The translations under genes and the position numbers were made by a program. Shown in pieces: positions 18,108 through 26,550 of a stretch of 64,000 bases of DNA. Each line of letters begins with the position of its first letter. The stretch's first letter is position 1. The notes below the pieces were generated by a model. It ran no database searches and was not told the origin of the DNA. It worked only from the letters and a program-made list of their open reading frames with translations. The DNA is from Clostridium culturomicium (GTDB lineage Bacteria > Bacillota > Clostridia > Clostridiales > Clostridiaceae), in assembly GCF_000821305.1 (NCBI RefSeq), contig NZ_CCXK01000015.1:2528-66527 (forward strand), read 5' to 3'.

Positions 18108-19514
18108 CTAAAATCTAAAGTATAGGAAAGGATTATAACTTTCACTAACTAAGTATGCTGTTGCAATGAACAAGATTGTAATATTACATAAAACCACTGC
18201 CACAATTCCATTAAAATCATATTTTGTTTTAAGCTTGTTTATTAAGCTTCTTATAAGAGGTGTTGCTGCCACTATAGCTATTGCTAATACTATGAAATTA
18301 GTTCTGACGGTATATCTTGCCATACCATCAATCACAGCATTTCCTCCAAACCCAAACATTACACCTATATAATCAAAAGCTCCGCCAACGGTAACAGCTT
18401 CAAAGAATACCCAGCTTACAACCACCGCTATTAATGTATATCCGTGAGCTATCACAGCTGGTACCTTCTCTAAAAGCTTCCCTAAAAATACCTTCTCTAA
18501 GAAAATTAGAGCACCAAAATATACTCCCCATACGATAAAGTTCCAGCTTGCCCCATGCCATAACCCTGTTGCAAACCAAACAATGAAAAGATTTCTAAGT
18601 TGAATTATAAGGCCCTTTCTGTTACCTCCTAGTGGAATGTAGATATAATCTCTAAACCATGACCCAAGAGATATGTGCCATCTTCTCCAAAACTCTGAAA
18701 TACTGCGAGACATATATGGATGTTTGAAATTCTCCAAAAACTCAAATCCCATGATTTTCCCAAGGCCGATAGCCATGTCTGAATATCCACTAAAATCAAA
18801 ATAAATCTGTAGGGTAAAGGCAATTATACCTACCCAGGCTGTTACTACAGAAAGTTCACTCGTTGGCATAACCTTAATCTCTCTCCAGATTAACCCTAAG
18901 TTATTTGCAAGCAGAACCTTCTTCCCTAATCCACAGATAAATCGTTCGGCTCCTTCACCAAACTTATATATTGATTCTTCTCTTTCATTAAGCTGCTCTT
19001 CAATGTCACTATACTGAACAATAGGACCTGCAACAAGCTGTGGAAACATGGAAATATATGCTCCAAAATTAATAATATTCTTCTGTGCCCTTACCTTTCC
19101 CATGTACACGTCAGCAATATAAGATATTAACTGAAAGGTATAGAAGGAAATTCCTAAGGGTAATGGAAGTTCCCTAATTTGAAGGGTTGTTCCTAAAACA
19201 CTATTAATATTAGCAATAATAAAACCATAATATTTGAAGAAAACTAATACACTTAAATTTAAGACTAAAACTGTAACAAAGATAAATCTCTGTTTATTTT
19301 TATCTTTTCTATTATGCTGGATTAAAAGACCGCCAAAATAATCCAAAACTATAGAGCCAATCATTAAAAACACATAGACTGGCTCTCCCCAGGCGTAAAA
19401 CACTAAACTTAATAAAAGTATAACCATGTTTCTCCATGATCTTGGAGCTGCATAGTAAGCAATTAAGGCCAGGGGTAAAAACATAAATAAAAATGTTATG
19501 CTGCTAAAAACCAA
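18108..19514 (-). CDS. MBOAT-family O-acyltransferase, AlgI-like (cassette B)
   Basis: With the TTG start at 19514 (GGAG eight bases upstream) the product is 468 residues, the same length as the cassette A copy; a GTG at 19523 is the alternative. Multiple membrane segments and the AlgI signatures are intact: LVAGPIVQYSD, WRRWHISLGSWF with PLGGNRKG, and LWHGASWNF with the conserved histidine. It should pass acetyl groups to the paired DHHW protein. Similarity to the first copy is high over the full length, so the two arose by duplication. Confidence 0.92.
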   Translation of the reverse strand: MVFSSITFLFMFLPLALIAYYAAPRSWRNMVILLLSLVFYAWGEPVYVFLMIGSIVLDYFGGLLIQHNRKDKNKQRFIFVTVLVLNLSVLVFFKYYGFIIANINSVLGTTLQIRELPLPLGISFYTFQLISYIADVYMGKVRAQKNIINFGAYISMFPQLVAGPIVQYSDIEEQLNEREESIYKFGEGAERFICGLGKKVLLANNLGLIWREIKVMPTSELSVVTAWVGIIAFTLQIYFDFSGYSDMAIGLGKIMGFEFLENFKHPYMSRSISEFWRRWHISLGSWFRDYIYIPLGGNRKGLIIQLRNLFIVWFATGLWHGASWNFIVWGVYFGALIFLEKVFLGKLLEKVPAVIAHGYTLIAVVVSWVFFEAVTVGGAFDYIGVMFGFGGNAVIDGMARYTVRTNFIVLAIAIVAATPLIRSLINKLKTKYDFNGIVAVVLCNITILFIATAYLVSESYNPFLYFRF

Positions 19515-19545
19515 TTCTCTCACTCCAATTTAAAATATTCTTTTG

Positions 19546-20016
19546 TTAAAACTCTTCCTCTATAAGCTCTTCAATTTCCGAAGCACTCTTTGAAACAATT
19601 AATATTAAATAGTTTCCCCTAACCTTCAATACCTTGTGCTTTAATAACTCATATTGCTCTGGTCTATAACTTTCAAAGCTACTTGCTGACTTTTCAAGCC
19701 TAGTCTCCACCTTCTCTTTAAGCTCAGTTAAATCTTCCTTGGATTTTGCCTTTAATATTAAAATCTCACTGGCATCCATATTAGTCTTTGGTGCAAAGAA
19801 TATAAAATCTTCAACCTGATTTTTATTTATATAATAAAGCTTTCTAAGCCTTTGAGCGTCACCTTCAACCATATTGTTCAAATCAGCTGAATCCAATATT
19901 TTTGTCTTTAACTTTTCCATATCTGGTTCTTTAATTTTTAAAACATTGTAAAGTCCTATAAAAGTAATTAATACCACTACTACTAAAATGAAATACTCTC
20001 TTTTATAACTTTTCAT
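19546..20016 (-). CDS. DUF4358 membrane-anchored protein (cassette B)
   Basis: The 156-residue product has an N-terminal membrane segment (about residues 8-25) and an extracytoplasmic domain sharing YYINKNQVEDFIFFAP and TNMDASEILILKAK with the cassette A copy. No catalytic motif is visible and the family is uncharacterised. Its position between the SGNH lipoprotein and the MBOAT gene is conserved in both cassettes, suggesting a structural or accessory role in the acetylation complex. The start follows a reasonable purine-rich site, 18 bases after the lipoprotein stop. Confidence 0.82.
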   Translation of the reverse strand: MKSYKREYFILVVVVLITFIGLYNVLKIKEPDMEKLKTKILDSADLNNMVEGDAQRLRKLYYINKNQVEDFIFFAPKTNMDASEILILKAKSKEDLTELKEKVETRLEKSASSFESYRPEQYELLKHKVLKVRGNYLILIVSKSASEIEELIEEEF

Positions 20017-20034
20017 TACAACCTAACTCCAATT

Positions 20035-20841
20035 CTATTTATTCATAAAGCCCCTAAGATACCCTAACCATTTATCATAGAACTCCCTTTTAAAATGAAT
20101 TCCATCTGCTTCATGAAGTCCACTATCTTCCCCAGCTAAAACACTTATATCCACATAAGTTACTCCCTCTTCTTCACATATCTGCAATACAGCCTCTCTA
20201 AATCTTTTTAAGTTTTCATTTGTTAACCTAGAATTCGTTGCTGTTGCCTTATAAGTTACAGGCAAAGGAGATTGGACATATATATTTGTATTTGGTAGCT
20301 TATTCTTAATTTCCTGAATAAGAGCCTTATAATCCTCTTTAAATCTATCAATTGAATTCCATTCTGCTGTTTCTTCAAATAAAATAACATCATTCATACC
20401 ATATAACATCACCAAATTTTTAGGCTGGATTCCCTCTAAAACTGAAATATAATTCATGGCCTTTCTTACAGTATCCCCCATATTGGCAATAACATTATAT
20501 TCGTCCACAATCTCATTAAAAACTAAGTTTTCCGTGATAGAATCTCCCATAAAAACAGTATCTTCATATATTGTCTTGAAATCTCCACTTTCTATTGTCT
20601 CTAAATCAACCTTTTTATGATGATCTTCTATTTTGGCTTCTACCATATCTAAATCCTGCTGTTCAAGTTGGAGTAGATATTCTCTGCCCTTATTACTATC
20701 ATCCTTATCGCTGCTTACCTTGTTTCTACATCCCACAGCCGCAATAACTATAACTATAGCGCCAAGCAAAATCAGCCATCTTTTAAAGTTTTGCATTTTT
20801 CTAGTCTGTGTTTTCTGTCTTTTCCTTCGTTTCGCTTCCAT
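20035..20841 (-). CDS. SGNH/GDSL-hydrolase family lipoprotein (cassette B)
   Basis: The 268-residue product begins with a very basic leader, then a hydrophobic segment ending in a lipobox-like AAVGC near residue 38. The SGNH domain shows block I FMGDSITEN, the LYGMNDV block and the catalytic ADGIH near the C-terminus. It is the first gene of cassette B and probably its promoter-proximal gene. It is the paralogue of 15963-16796 but with a shorter acidic linker. It is probably a surface-attached acyl esterase or transferase; the substrate is unknown. Confidence 0.87.
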   Translation of the reverse strand: MEAKRRKRQKTQTRKMQNFKRWLILLGAIVIVIAAVGCRNKVSSDKDDSNKGREYLLQLEQQDLDMVEAKIEDHHKKVDLETIESGDFKTIYEDTVFMGDSITENLVFNEIVDEYNVIANMGDTVRKAMNYISVLEGIQPKNLVMLYGMNDVILFEETAEWNSIDRFKEDYKALIQEIKNKLPNTNIYVQSPLPVTYKATATNSRLTNENLKRFREAVLQICEEEGVTYVDISVLAGEDSGLHEADGIHFKREFYDKWLGYLRGFMNK

Positions 20842-21006
20842 TTTAAATTCCTTCTTTTCTTATTTATCTACTTCAAATTTTAGTACAACTATTCGTCTAT
20901 AAGGTTACAAAATGTTTAATTTTTCGCTAATATATTTTCCTCCATTACCTATAATCTATTTTTTTCAATTATATATTCACAAGTTTAAGCTTTTTTATAA
21001 ATAAAA

Positions 21007-21041
21007 AGGGTCATGTTTAAATCCACTTTAAACATAACCCT
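21007..21041 (-). terminator. terminator of queT
   Basis: On the minus strand AGGGTTATGTTTAAA pairs with TTTAAACATGACCCT, followed by TTTTTAT, just after the queT stop codon. Confidence 0.85.
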
Positions 21042-21056
21042 GCTCTTATTAAACTT

Positions 21057-21584
21057 TTATCCTAATATTAATTTGTCCTTAAGTCTATCATTTGAAAGAA
21101 TATATTTAAATACAATTACTCCCAAAATTGAAACTACAACAAACTCTCCAACGGCTACTTGTACAACTGAAAGCCAAAATGGAAGCTGAAGCACATAATA
21201 TAGTTCTGCTCCGATAATAAATCCATTTACAATAGCTGCCCATATAGAAGCCATAAATAAAACTACTGTAGTATTCTTAACTTCTCTTTTTATCATAAAC
21301 TGTTTTGTGAAATAAATCATAACTAAAGCTAAGAATGTCGCTCCAGTTCCACAAACCACGTCTACCATTCCCATAGTAGTAAATAAGAAGTTAGATATCG
21401 CACACCCAACTGTTAATGGGATAAGATATAAAAAATCCACAAATACTAATAAAACTAAAATCTCTGAAATTCTAAACTGAATATTACCAAAAGATATTGG
21501 AGCAAATATTCCTGTTACTGCTACATATACAGCTACTATAAGTGCCATTTTAACCAGCTTTAATGTTTTTTGATTAGTGTTCAT
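21057..21584 (-). CDS. queT: QueT-family queuosine precursor transporter (ECF S-component)
   Basis: The 175-residue hydrophobic protein has about five or six membrane segments and the QueT-type N-terminal region (IFAPISFGNIQFRISEIL). As the substrate-binding S-component of an energy-coupling factor transporter it should import a queuosine precursor (preQ1 or preQ0), with the ECF energising module encoded elsewhere. A preQ1-I riboswitch upstream on the same strand (21898-21934) independently supports the substrate. GGAGGT precedes the ATG. It is a single-gene unit with a strong terminator. Confidence 0.88.
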   Translation of the reverse strand: MNTNQKTLKLVKMALIVAVYVAVTGIFAPISFGNIQFRISEILVLLVFVDFLYLIPLTVGCAISNFLFTTMGMVDVVCGTGATFLALVMIYFTKQFMIKREVKNTTVVLFMASIWAAIVNGFIIGAELYYVLQLPFWLSVVQVAVGEFVVVSILGVIVFKYILSNDRLKDKLILG

Positions 21585-21759
21585 AAATATAATACCTCCT
21601 GAATTTCACAGACCTGCTCCCAGCATTTTATCTTACGCTAAGATAAAACAATGAAATCTATGTCACCTCAATTAGCCATACTCCTGTCCTAAATATACTA
21701 AGGCATTATATTTTTCCCATCAACACCAATCTAATACATCTGATTTTAAAAATGCGTAG

Positions 21760-21791
21760 AAAAAATAAAGACCGTCATTAATCTGACAGCC
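21760..21791 (-). terminator. terminator-like hairpin in the queT leader (candidate expression platform)
   Basis: On the minus strand GGCTGTCA pairs with TGACGGTC (with wobble pairs) and is followed by TTTATTTTTT. It lies between the preQ1 aptamer and queT, so it may be the attenuator. It is about 107 bases from the aptamer; a further imperfect hairpin at about 21832-21866 lies between them. Confidence 0.5.
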
Positions 21792-21897
21792 TTGTAATCT
21801 TCAAAACAAATCACTAATCGCAAAATTAAGCTATAACTTCATTCAAATGAATAAAATTATAGCATATCGATCAATGATACAAAAGATTTCAATGCCG

Positions 21898-21934
21898 TAG
21901 TTTTATTTAAAGGCAGGAGGCTTACGAACTGCCT
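21898..21934 (-). promoter_or_regulatory. preQ1-I riboswitch aptamer
   Basis: On the minus strand a five-base stem GGCAG/CTGCC encloses TTCGTAAGC and CTC. It is followed by an A-rich tail ending in AAAACTA. These match the class I preQ1 aptamer: P1 stem, UUC..UA..GC loop, and a tail that forms the H-type pseudoknot. It lies about 310 bases upstream of queT on the same strand, with a promoter directly upstream, and should repress queT when preQ1 is abundant. Confidence 0.82.
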
Positions 21935-21954
21935 ATGTTTTATTTTACCTTAAT

Positions 21955-21983
21955 ATTATACATAAAAAAAAGGTGAAGTACAA
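21955..21983 (-). promoter_or_regulatory. promoter of the riboswitch-queT transcript
   Basis: Perfect TATAAT (21955-21960) and TTGTAC (21978-21983) on the minus strand with 17-base spacing. The -35 box lies in the loop of the terminator of the preceding gene, so the two signals overlap. Confidence 0.7.
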
Positions 21984-21995
21984 GTCTTCACCTTG
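21964..21995 (-). terminator. terminator of the 22027-22473 gene
   Basis: On the minus strand AAGGTGAAG pairs perfectly with CTTCACCTT, followed by eight or more T. It overlaps the promoter of the queT leader. Confidence 0.88.
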
Positions 21996-22026
21996 ATAAA
22001 TCTCATTTGAAAATAATAAAGATTTA

Positions 22027-22473
22027 TTATTTAAATCTTCTTCCAATTTCCTCTAAGCATGCTTTTGCTTTATCCATGATTGGAATGATTTTTCCCTTTT
22101 TATCCTCTTTAACTTTACTAATACTTTTATTTAAAGCCTCATATTTTGCTTTCAAAAGTCTTTCTGTATGTTCAGGGTACATTTTTAATAGCTCAATATA
22201 TTCCTCTGTAATATTATCGTATGCTACCATATCATCAATGGCATCAGCTACTTCATTATAAATATTGATTTTTACCAAGGTTGGTGCCTCGTCCTTTGCT
22301 CTATCAAAATGCTTTCGTTTAACCTTCCATGGCTTTGGAATGTCTTGTTCAAGGTTATCAGCTTCACTTTCAAAAATAACAAGGTTCTTTATAGCTTCCC
22401 TTTGTTCAATAATATCAAAATGTCCAAGATATTCAGTTGCCTTTGCCTTTTTTATTATTGTGTTAAAGTCCAT
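22027..22473 (-). CDS. conserved hypothetical soluble protein
   Basis: I choose the ATG at 22473 (MDFNTIIKKAKATEYLGH), preceded by GAAAGGATG. The 148-residue product is charged and predicted mostly helical, with no membrane segment, signal peptide or recognised catalytic motif. It has a lysine-rich C-terminal third. It is transcribed alone, with its own perfect terminator. I do not recognise the family and propose no function. Confidence 0.75.
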   Translation of the reverse strand: MDFNTIIKKAKATEYLGHFDIIEQREAIKNLVIFESEADNLEQDIPKPWKVKRKHFDRAKDEAPTLVKINIYNEVADAIDDMVAYDNITEEYIELLKMYPEHTERLLKAKYEALNKSISKVKEDKKGKIIPIMDKAKACLEEIGRRFK

Positions 22474-22646
22474 AAACCCACATCCTTTCACTTTAATATA
22501 TAATTCTATGAATTTCTGATTTTTCCTTCTTATTATTATCATAAAAAAATTTTTACATACCTATCCCTTCTTCCTATTTCGTTAAATACTTAAATTAATC
22601 TGACCAAATTATGACTTTATTTTTTATAGACAATTCCTACTCTCTT

Positions 22647-22701
22647 CATTCGGTGGAGTAAGTTCCATTAACCAAATCAAAGATTTGGAGTGTCACTTAT
22701 G
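22647..22701 (+). repeat. dispersed palindromic repeat, copy 3
   Basis: Contains GGAGTAAGTTCC, then ACCAAATCAAAGATTTGGAG and TGTCACTTATG, the clearest version of the family core, with an inner perfect stem CCAAATC/GATTTGG. It lies immediately upstream of the Pho-box-like repeats. Confidence 0.8.
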
Positions 22702-22769
22702 TTAAGTTTAGGTTAAATCTTGTCCACACTATGTTAAACCTATGTTAATTCTATTAAATTCTCTTTAAG
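22701..22769 (+). promoter_or_regulatory. candidate Pho box upstream of the phosphate symporter
   Basis: GTTAA-type repeats occur at 22701, 22712, 22733 and 22744, that is at 11-, 21- and 11-base spacing, and further TTAA motifs follow to 22768. PhoP/PhoB regulators bind TTAACA-like repeats about 11 bases apart. The site lies about 70-135 bases upstream of a Na/phosphate symporter. Regulation by phosphate is inferred. Confidence 0.5.
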
Positions 22770-22835
22770 TTTATTGTATGTTTAATATATAAATACATAA
22801 CATAAATACAAATTATTTTGTGGAGGTTACATCAC

Positions 22836-24458
22836 ATGGACTTGTTTTTAGTAATTAATCTTCTTGGTGGACTTGGGCTTTTCCTATTCGGTATGAAAAT
22901 GATGGGAGATGGACTTGAAAACTTTGCAGGAGATAAACTTAAAGGTATATTCGATAAAATAACATCTAATCCTATAAAAGGCGTAATAACAGGAGCCGTT
23001 GTTACTATGCTTATCCAAAGTAGTAGTGCTGCTACAGTTATGGTTGTTGGTTTCGTTAACTCTGGAATTATGAACCTTATGCAGGCTGCATATGTAATTA
23101 TGGGGGCTAACATAGGAACAACAATTACTGCTCAGCTCATAACATTTAACTTTTCTTCAATAGTTCCTGTATTCATAGCAATAGGTGCTGCCTTTGTTTT
23201 ATTTAATAAAAAGAAAAATCTTAAAGAAATTGGATACATAGCTCTTGGATTCGGTATACTTTTTCTTGGACTAAACAATATGTCTGGGGCAATGAAACCT
23301 CTTAGAGAATCTGTGATATTTACTGACTTAATTCTTGGATTAAGAGGCCATGCAATATTAAGCTTGCTAGTTGGAGCACTTATGACTGCTGTTATTCAAA
23401 GTTCTTCAGCAGTGACGGGTATATTAGTAGCTTTAGCATCATCTGGTGTAATTCCTATAGACGTTGCAATCCCGGTTTTACTTGGAAGTAACATTGGAAC
23501 TTGTGTTACTGCATTAATCTCAAGTCTTGGAACTACAAATGCTGCTAAAAAAGCTGCTCTAATTCACTTCTTCTTTAATGTGATTGGTGCTTTAATTTTC
23601 TTAATCCCGCCAATTCGTGGATTACTTCAAACTCTCGTTACATCTATTACACCTGGAGCTGGTGGAGAAGAAGTTGCTAGACAAATTGCAAACTCTCATA
23701 CTATCTTTAACGTAACTAACACAATTTTATTATTACCATTTACTAAATATCTTGTTGCTCTAGTTAACCGTCTGCTTCCAGAAGATGAATCTGAAGAACT
23801 TCCAAAGGTTAAATTTATTGATGACAGACTTTTAGAAACTCCTTCTATAGCCTTTGGTCAATCTACTAATGAAGTTGTTAGAATGGGTAACCTAGCTAAG
23901 AAAAACTTACAATATGCCCTAGATGGTTTTATGAATGGTAACTCTGATTTAATTGATAAAGTATATAAAAATGAATCTATAATAAATTTACTTGAAGGTG
24001 ATATCACAAGATACCTTGTTAAACTTTCAAACTCTGATATAAGTGATATTCAGAGAGCTCAGCTTGCTTCATACTTCCATGTAGTTAATGACATAGAACG
24101 TATTGGTGATCACGCTGAAAACATAGCTGATTTTGCTAGAGAAAAGGTAGATAAAAATCTTAACTTCTCTGAAGATGCCATAAACGAAATTCGTAACCTG
24201 GCTAAACTTTGTATTGAATGTATCGATAATAGCTTAGCTTGCTTTGCAGACTATAACAAAGACGGCGCTGCTGAAGTTAGAAAACTTGAAGATAAAATCG
24301 ATGCATCTGAAAAAGCTTTAAGAAACTCTCACATAAGAAGATTAAACAGTGGAATCTGTAATGCAACTGTGGGTACAATGTTCCTTGATTTAATAAGTAA
24401 CCTTGAGAGAGTTGGAGACCATGCAATGAACATTGCTGAAATATTAGCTGAAAACTAG
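22836..24458 (+). CDS. Na/Pi cotransporter family protein with C-terminal PhoU-like domain
   Basis: I choose the ATG at 22836, which follows GGAGGT by eight bases, giving 540 residues. The N-terminal part (about residues 1-320) is the NptA/SLC34-like transport domain with its hallmark duplicated motifs, QSSSAATVMV near residue 65 and QSSSAVTGIL near residue 193. The C-terminal part (about 345-540) is a helical PhoU-like domain with two repeats (NDIERIGDHAENI, SNLERVGDHAMNI). It should import phosphate with sodium. Pho-box-like repeats upstream suggest induction under phosphate limitation. Confidence 0.92.
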   Translation: MDLFLVINLLGGLGLFLFGMKMMGDGLENFAGDKLKGIFDKITSNPIKGVITGAVVTMLIQSSSAATVMVVGFVNSGIMNLMQAAYVIMGANIGTTITAQLITFNFSSIVPVFIAIGAAFVLFNKKKNLKEIGYIALGFGILFLGLNNMSGAMKPLRESVIFTDLILGLRGHAILSLLVGALMTAVIQSSSAVTGILVALASSGVIPIDVAIPVLLGSNIGTCVTALISSLGTTNAAKKAALIHFFFNVIGALIFLIPPIRGLLQTLVTSITPGAGGEEVARQIANSHTIFNVTNTILLLPFTKYLVALVNRLLPEDESEELPKVKFIDDRLLETPSIAFGQSTNEVVRMGNLAKKNLQYALDGFMNGNSDLIDKVYKNESIINLLEGDITRYLVKLSNSDISDIQRAQLASYFHVVNDIERIGDHAENIADFAREKVDKNLNFSEDAINEIRNLAKLCIECIDNSLACFADYNKDGAAEVRKLEDKIDASEKALRNSHIRRLNSGICNATVGTMFLDLISNLERVGDHAMNIAEILAEN

Positions 24459-24484
24459 TAAAGTAAACTTTTTTTAATATGAAG

Positions 24485-24523
24485 TGCCTAAAGCATTAAT
24501 TAAAATGCTTTAGGCATTTTTTT
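24485..24523 (+). terminator. terminator of the phosphate symporter gene
   Basis: TGCCTAAAGCATT pairs with AATGCTTTAGGCA and is followed by seven T, just after the stop codon. Confidence 0.88.
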
Positions 24524-24658
24524 ATTTAAAATTCTAATTGTAAAATTAAACCTAACTTTCCACTAGCTAACCTTAAGAAAACTTAAGGATACATAAATAT
24601 TAATTTTATATTTGTAGATTATATTATATTATATATATGGAAAGTAATTTTCTCTGCA

Positions 24659-24738
24659 TCTAAAGGAGTACCAAAAGCATAAGTTCGAGTTACCAAATCA
24701 AAGCTTTGAACATTCACTTATGGAAACTCCTTTTCCCT
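24659..24738 (+). repeat. dispersed palindromic repeat, copy 4
   Basis: Two nested arms are visible: AAAGGAGT with ACTCCTTT outside and CATAAGT with ACTTATG inside, around ACCAAATCAAAGCTTTGAAC. It shows best that the element can fold as one long interrupted hairpin. It sits upstream of a decayed glycosyltransferase gene. No other feature is visible in 24524-24771. Confidence 0.75.
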
Positions 24739-24771
24739 TCATTGACTTAAATATTAAAGAGGTGGAAACAT

Positions 24772-25920
24772 ATGAATATATTAATTTTAACAGGACGACT
24801 TAGAATGGGACATTACTCTACTTCAGCGGCAATAAAAGAGGAAATAACTGACACTATGCCTTATGCAGAAGTGCAAATAGTTAATATCTTTGATTATATA
24901 GTACCTTCCATCATCAACCTAATTTATAGTGGGTTTGACTGCTTAGTAAGAAAAATTTCTACCCTATATAACGTAATGTGCAAAGCTTCGAAAAATTATA
25001 GCTCTGCACCTTTCAAAAGAATTTTTATAAATAGAATAGAGAAACTTCTAAATAAAACCTGTACAGACATTATAATCTCCACCATTCCAATAGGCTCTCA
25101 ATACATTTCAGCCTATAAGGAATATAGAAATATATCTCTTCCCCTTTTCACTTATATTACTGATTTATTTGACCATGCTGAATGGCTTGCTAAAATACCG
25201 ATGTATATTTTGTTGGAACTCACGAGTTAAAACAGTTATTAGTAAAAAAAGACATCTCACCTAAAAAAATTCGTATCAGTGGTATTCCAGTAAAAAGAAC
25301 TTTAAACTTCTCCAGCATAAACAGAGTAATAATATAAGAAAAAAAGTCTTAATTATGGGTGGTGGTGTCGGATTAATTTCTTTTTCTGATGATATCTATG
25401 ATGCACTTGCTGAAGGCATTCTATAGATGTAACTATTATAACTGGAAAAAATAAAAATCTATTTCACAGTCTTAAATCTAAGTATCCATCCTTTAATACC
25501 ATACTCTATACAGACAAGGTTTATGAATACATGCAAAGCTCCGATATTTTAATATCCAAAGCAAGTGGAATAACTGTATTCGAAGCTCTTTATGCTGAAA
25601 TTCCATTATATATTATAAATCTATTTTTACTTCAGGAAATATCTAATGCAAGATATATAGCTAAAAGATAGCTTGGTGTAGTTACTTTGAATAATAGTGG
25701 TGACACAGCACTAAACCTAATAAAATTATTAAAAGATGAATCAAAATTAAATCTTTATAAGAATAATATGAAAACATTAAAATCTGAACTTGATAGCAAA
25801 GCTATTATTAAAGAATTAAATTTAAGAAAGGATTACGTTGATGAAAGCAATATTAATGATATTTGTAATAATACTTGCAGAAATTCTCTTATATGGGGTA
25901 CTGCCTTCCGTCTATTATAG
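24772..25920 (+). pseudogene. decayed MGDG-synthase/UgtP-like glycosyltransferase
   Basis: The N-terminal 140 codons (MNILILTGRLRMGHYSTSAAI) match the MurG/UgtP-like diacylglycerol glucosyltransferase family. The frame then shifts near 25195 (family-like TDVYFVGTHELKQ continues in another frame), near 25320 (KKVLIMGGGVGLIS resumes) and near 25420 (IDVTIITGKNKNLF resumes). It also has an in-frame TAG at 25669-25671 between YIAKR and LGVVTL. With three frameshifts and a nonsense codon, no active enzyme is possible. The family makes cell-envelope glycolipids. The end coordinate is approximate because the frames interleave with the next gene. Confidence 0.87.
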
Positions 25921-26532
25921 AGTAATAAAACCTCTTCCTAGGCTTAGAAGTACTACCTCAAAAACAATCTGCTTAACCTTTGATGATGGACCTGACCCTC
26001 GCTTTACAAATCAGCTTCTTGACTTACTAGCTAAATTTAATATTAAAGCTACCTTCTTTGTTGTAGCTGCTTTTGCTCAATATGATCCTGAAATTATAAA
26101 TAGATTTATTGATGAAGGTAATTCCATTGGTTTGCACTTACTCTCCCATAGAAACAGTATGTGGGCTTCATCTTTTTACACAAAACATGATTTTAAGGAA
26201 AGTATTAAAATCTTAAATAACCTAGGTATACTTGTCCCCTTCTATCGACCACCTTGGGGACTATTTAATATTTTCACTGCAAAATATATTAAAAATACAA
26301 TTTAAATCTGGTTTTGTGGGATGTTATGACTGAAGATTTGCGTGGCAACACAACCTCTGATATAATCTCAGCTAAACTCCTAAAACGAACTAGGAACTGC
26401 AGTATCATATGCCTCTCCGATGGAAGGCTCCTAAACGTATAATAGAAGCTCTAGAAAAAACTATTCCTGTTTTAATTGATAAAGGTTATACTTTTGTTAA
26501 GGCAGATGAACTTTATAAACAGTTTACTTATT
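25841..26532 (+). pseudogene. decayed polysaccharide deacetylase (NodB-homology family)
   Basis: From the ATG at 25841 the product has an N-terminal membrane anchor and NodB motifs: motif 1 TFDDGPDPR, motif 2 HLLSHR and motif 3 FYRPPWG. The frame is lost near 26300. Family sequence resumes in another frame (LVLWDVMTEDLRGNTTSD), then a short deletion and second shift near 26428 remove part of the LHDGRG region before PKRIIEAL and the C-terminus ending at 26532. The active-site metal ligands are present but the C-terminal half cannot be made in frame. It probably formed an operon with the preceding glycosyltransferase. Confidence 0.85.
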
Positions 26533-26550
26533 AATTTTGAGGTGTAATAT

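Noticed and set aside
13962..19514. D-alanylation (dlt) system because of the DltB-like MBOAT proteins
   Set aside because: No DltA ligase, DltC carrier or DltD is nearby. The DHHW and SGNH partners and AlgI-type motifs fit polysaccharide O-acetylation better.
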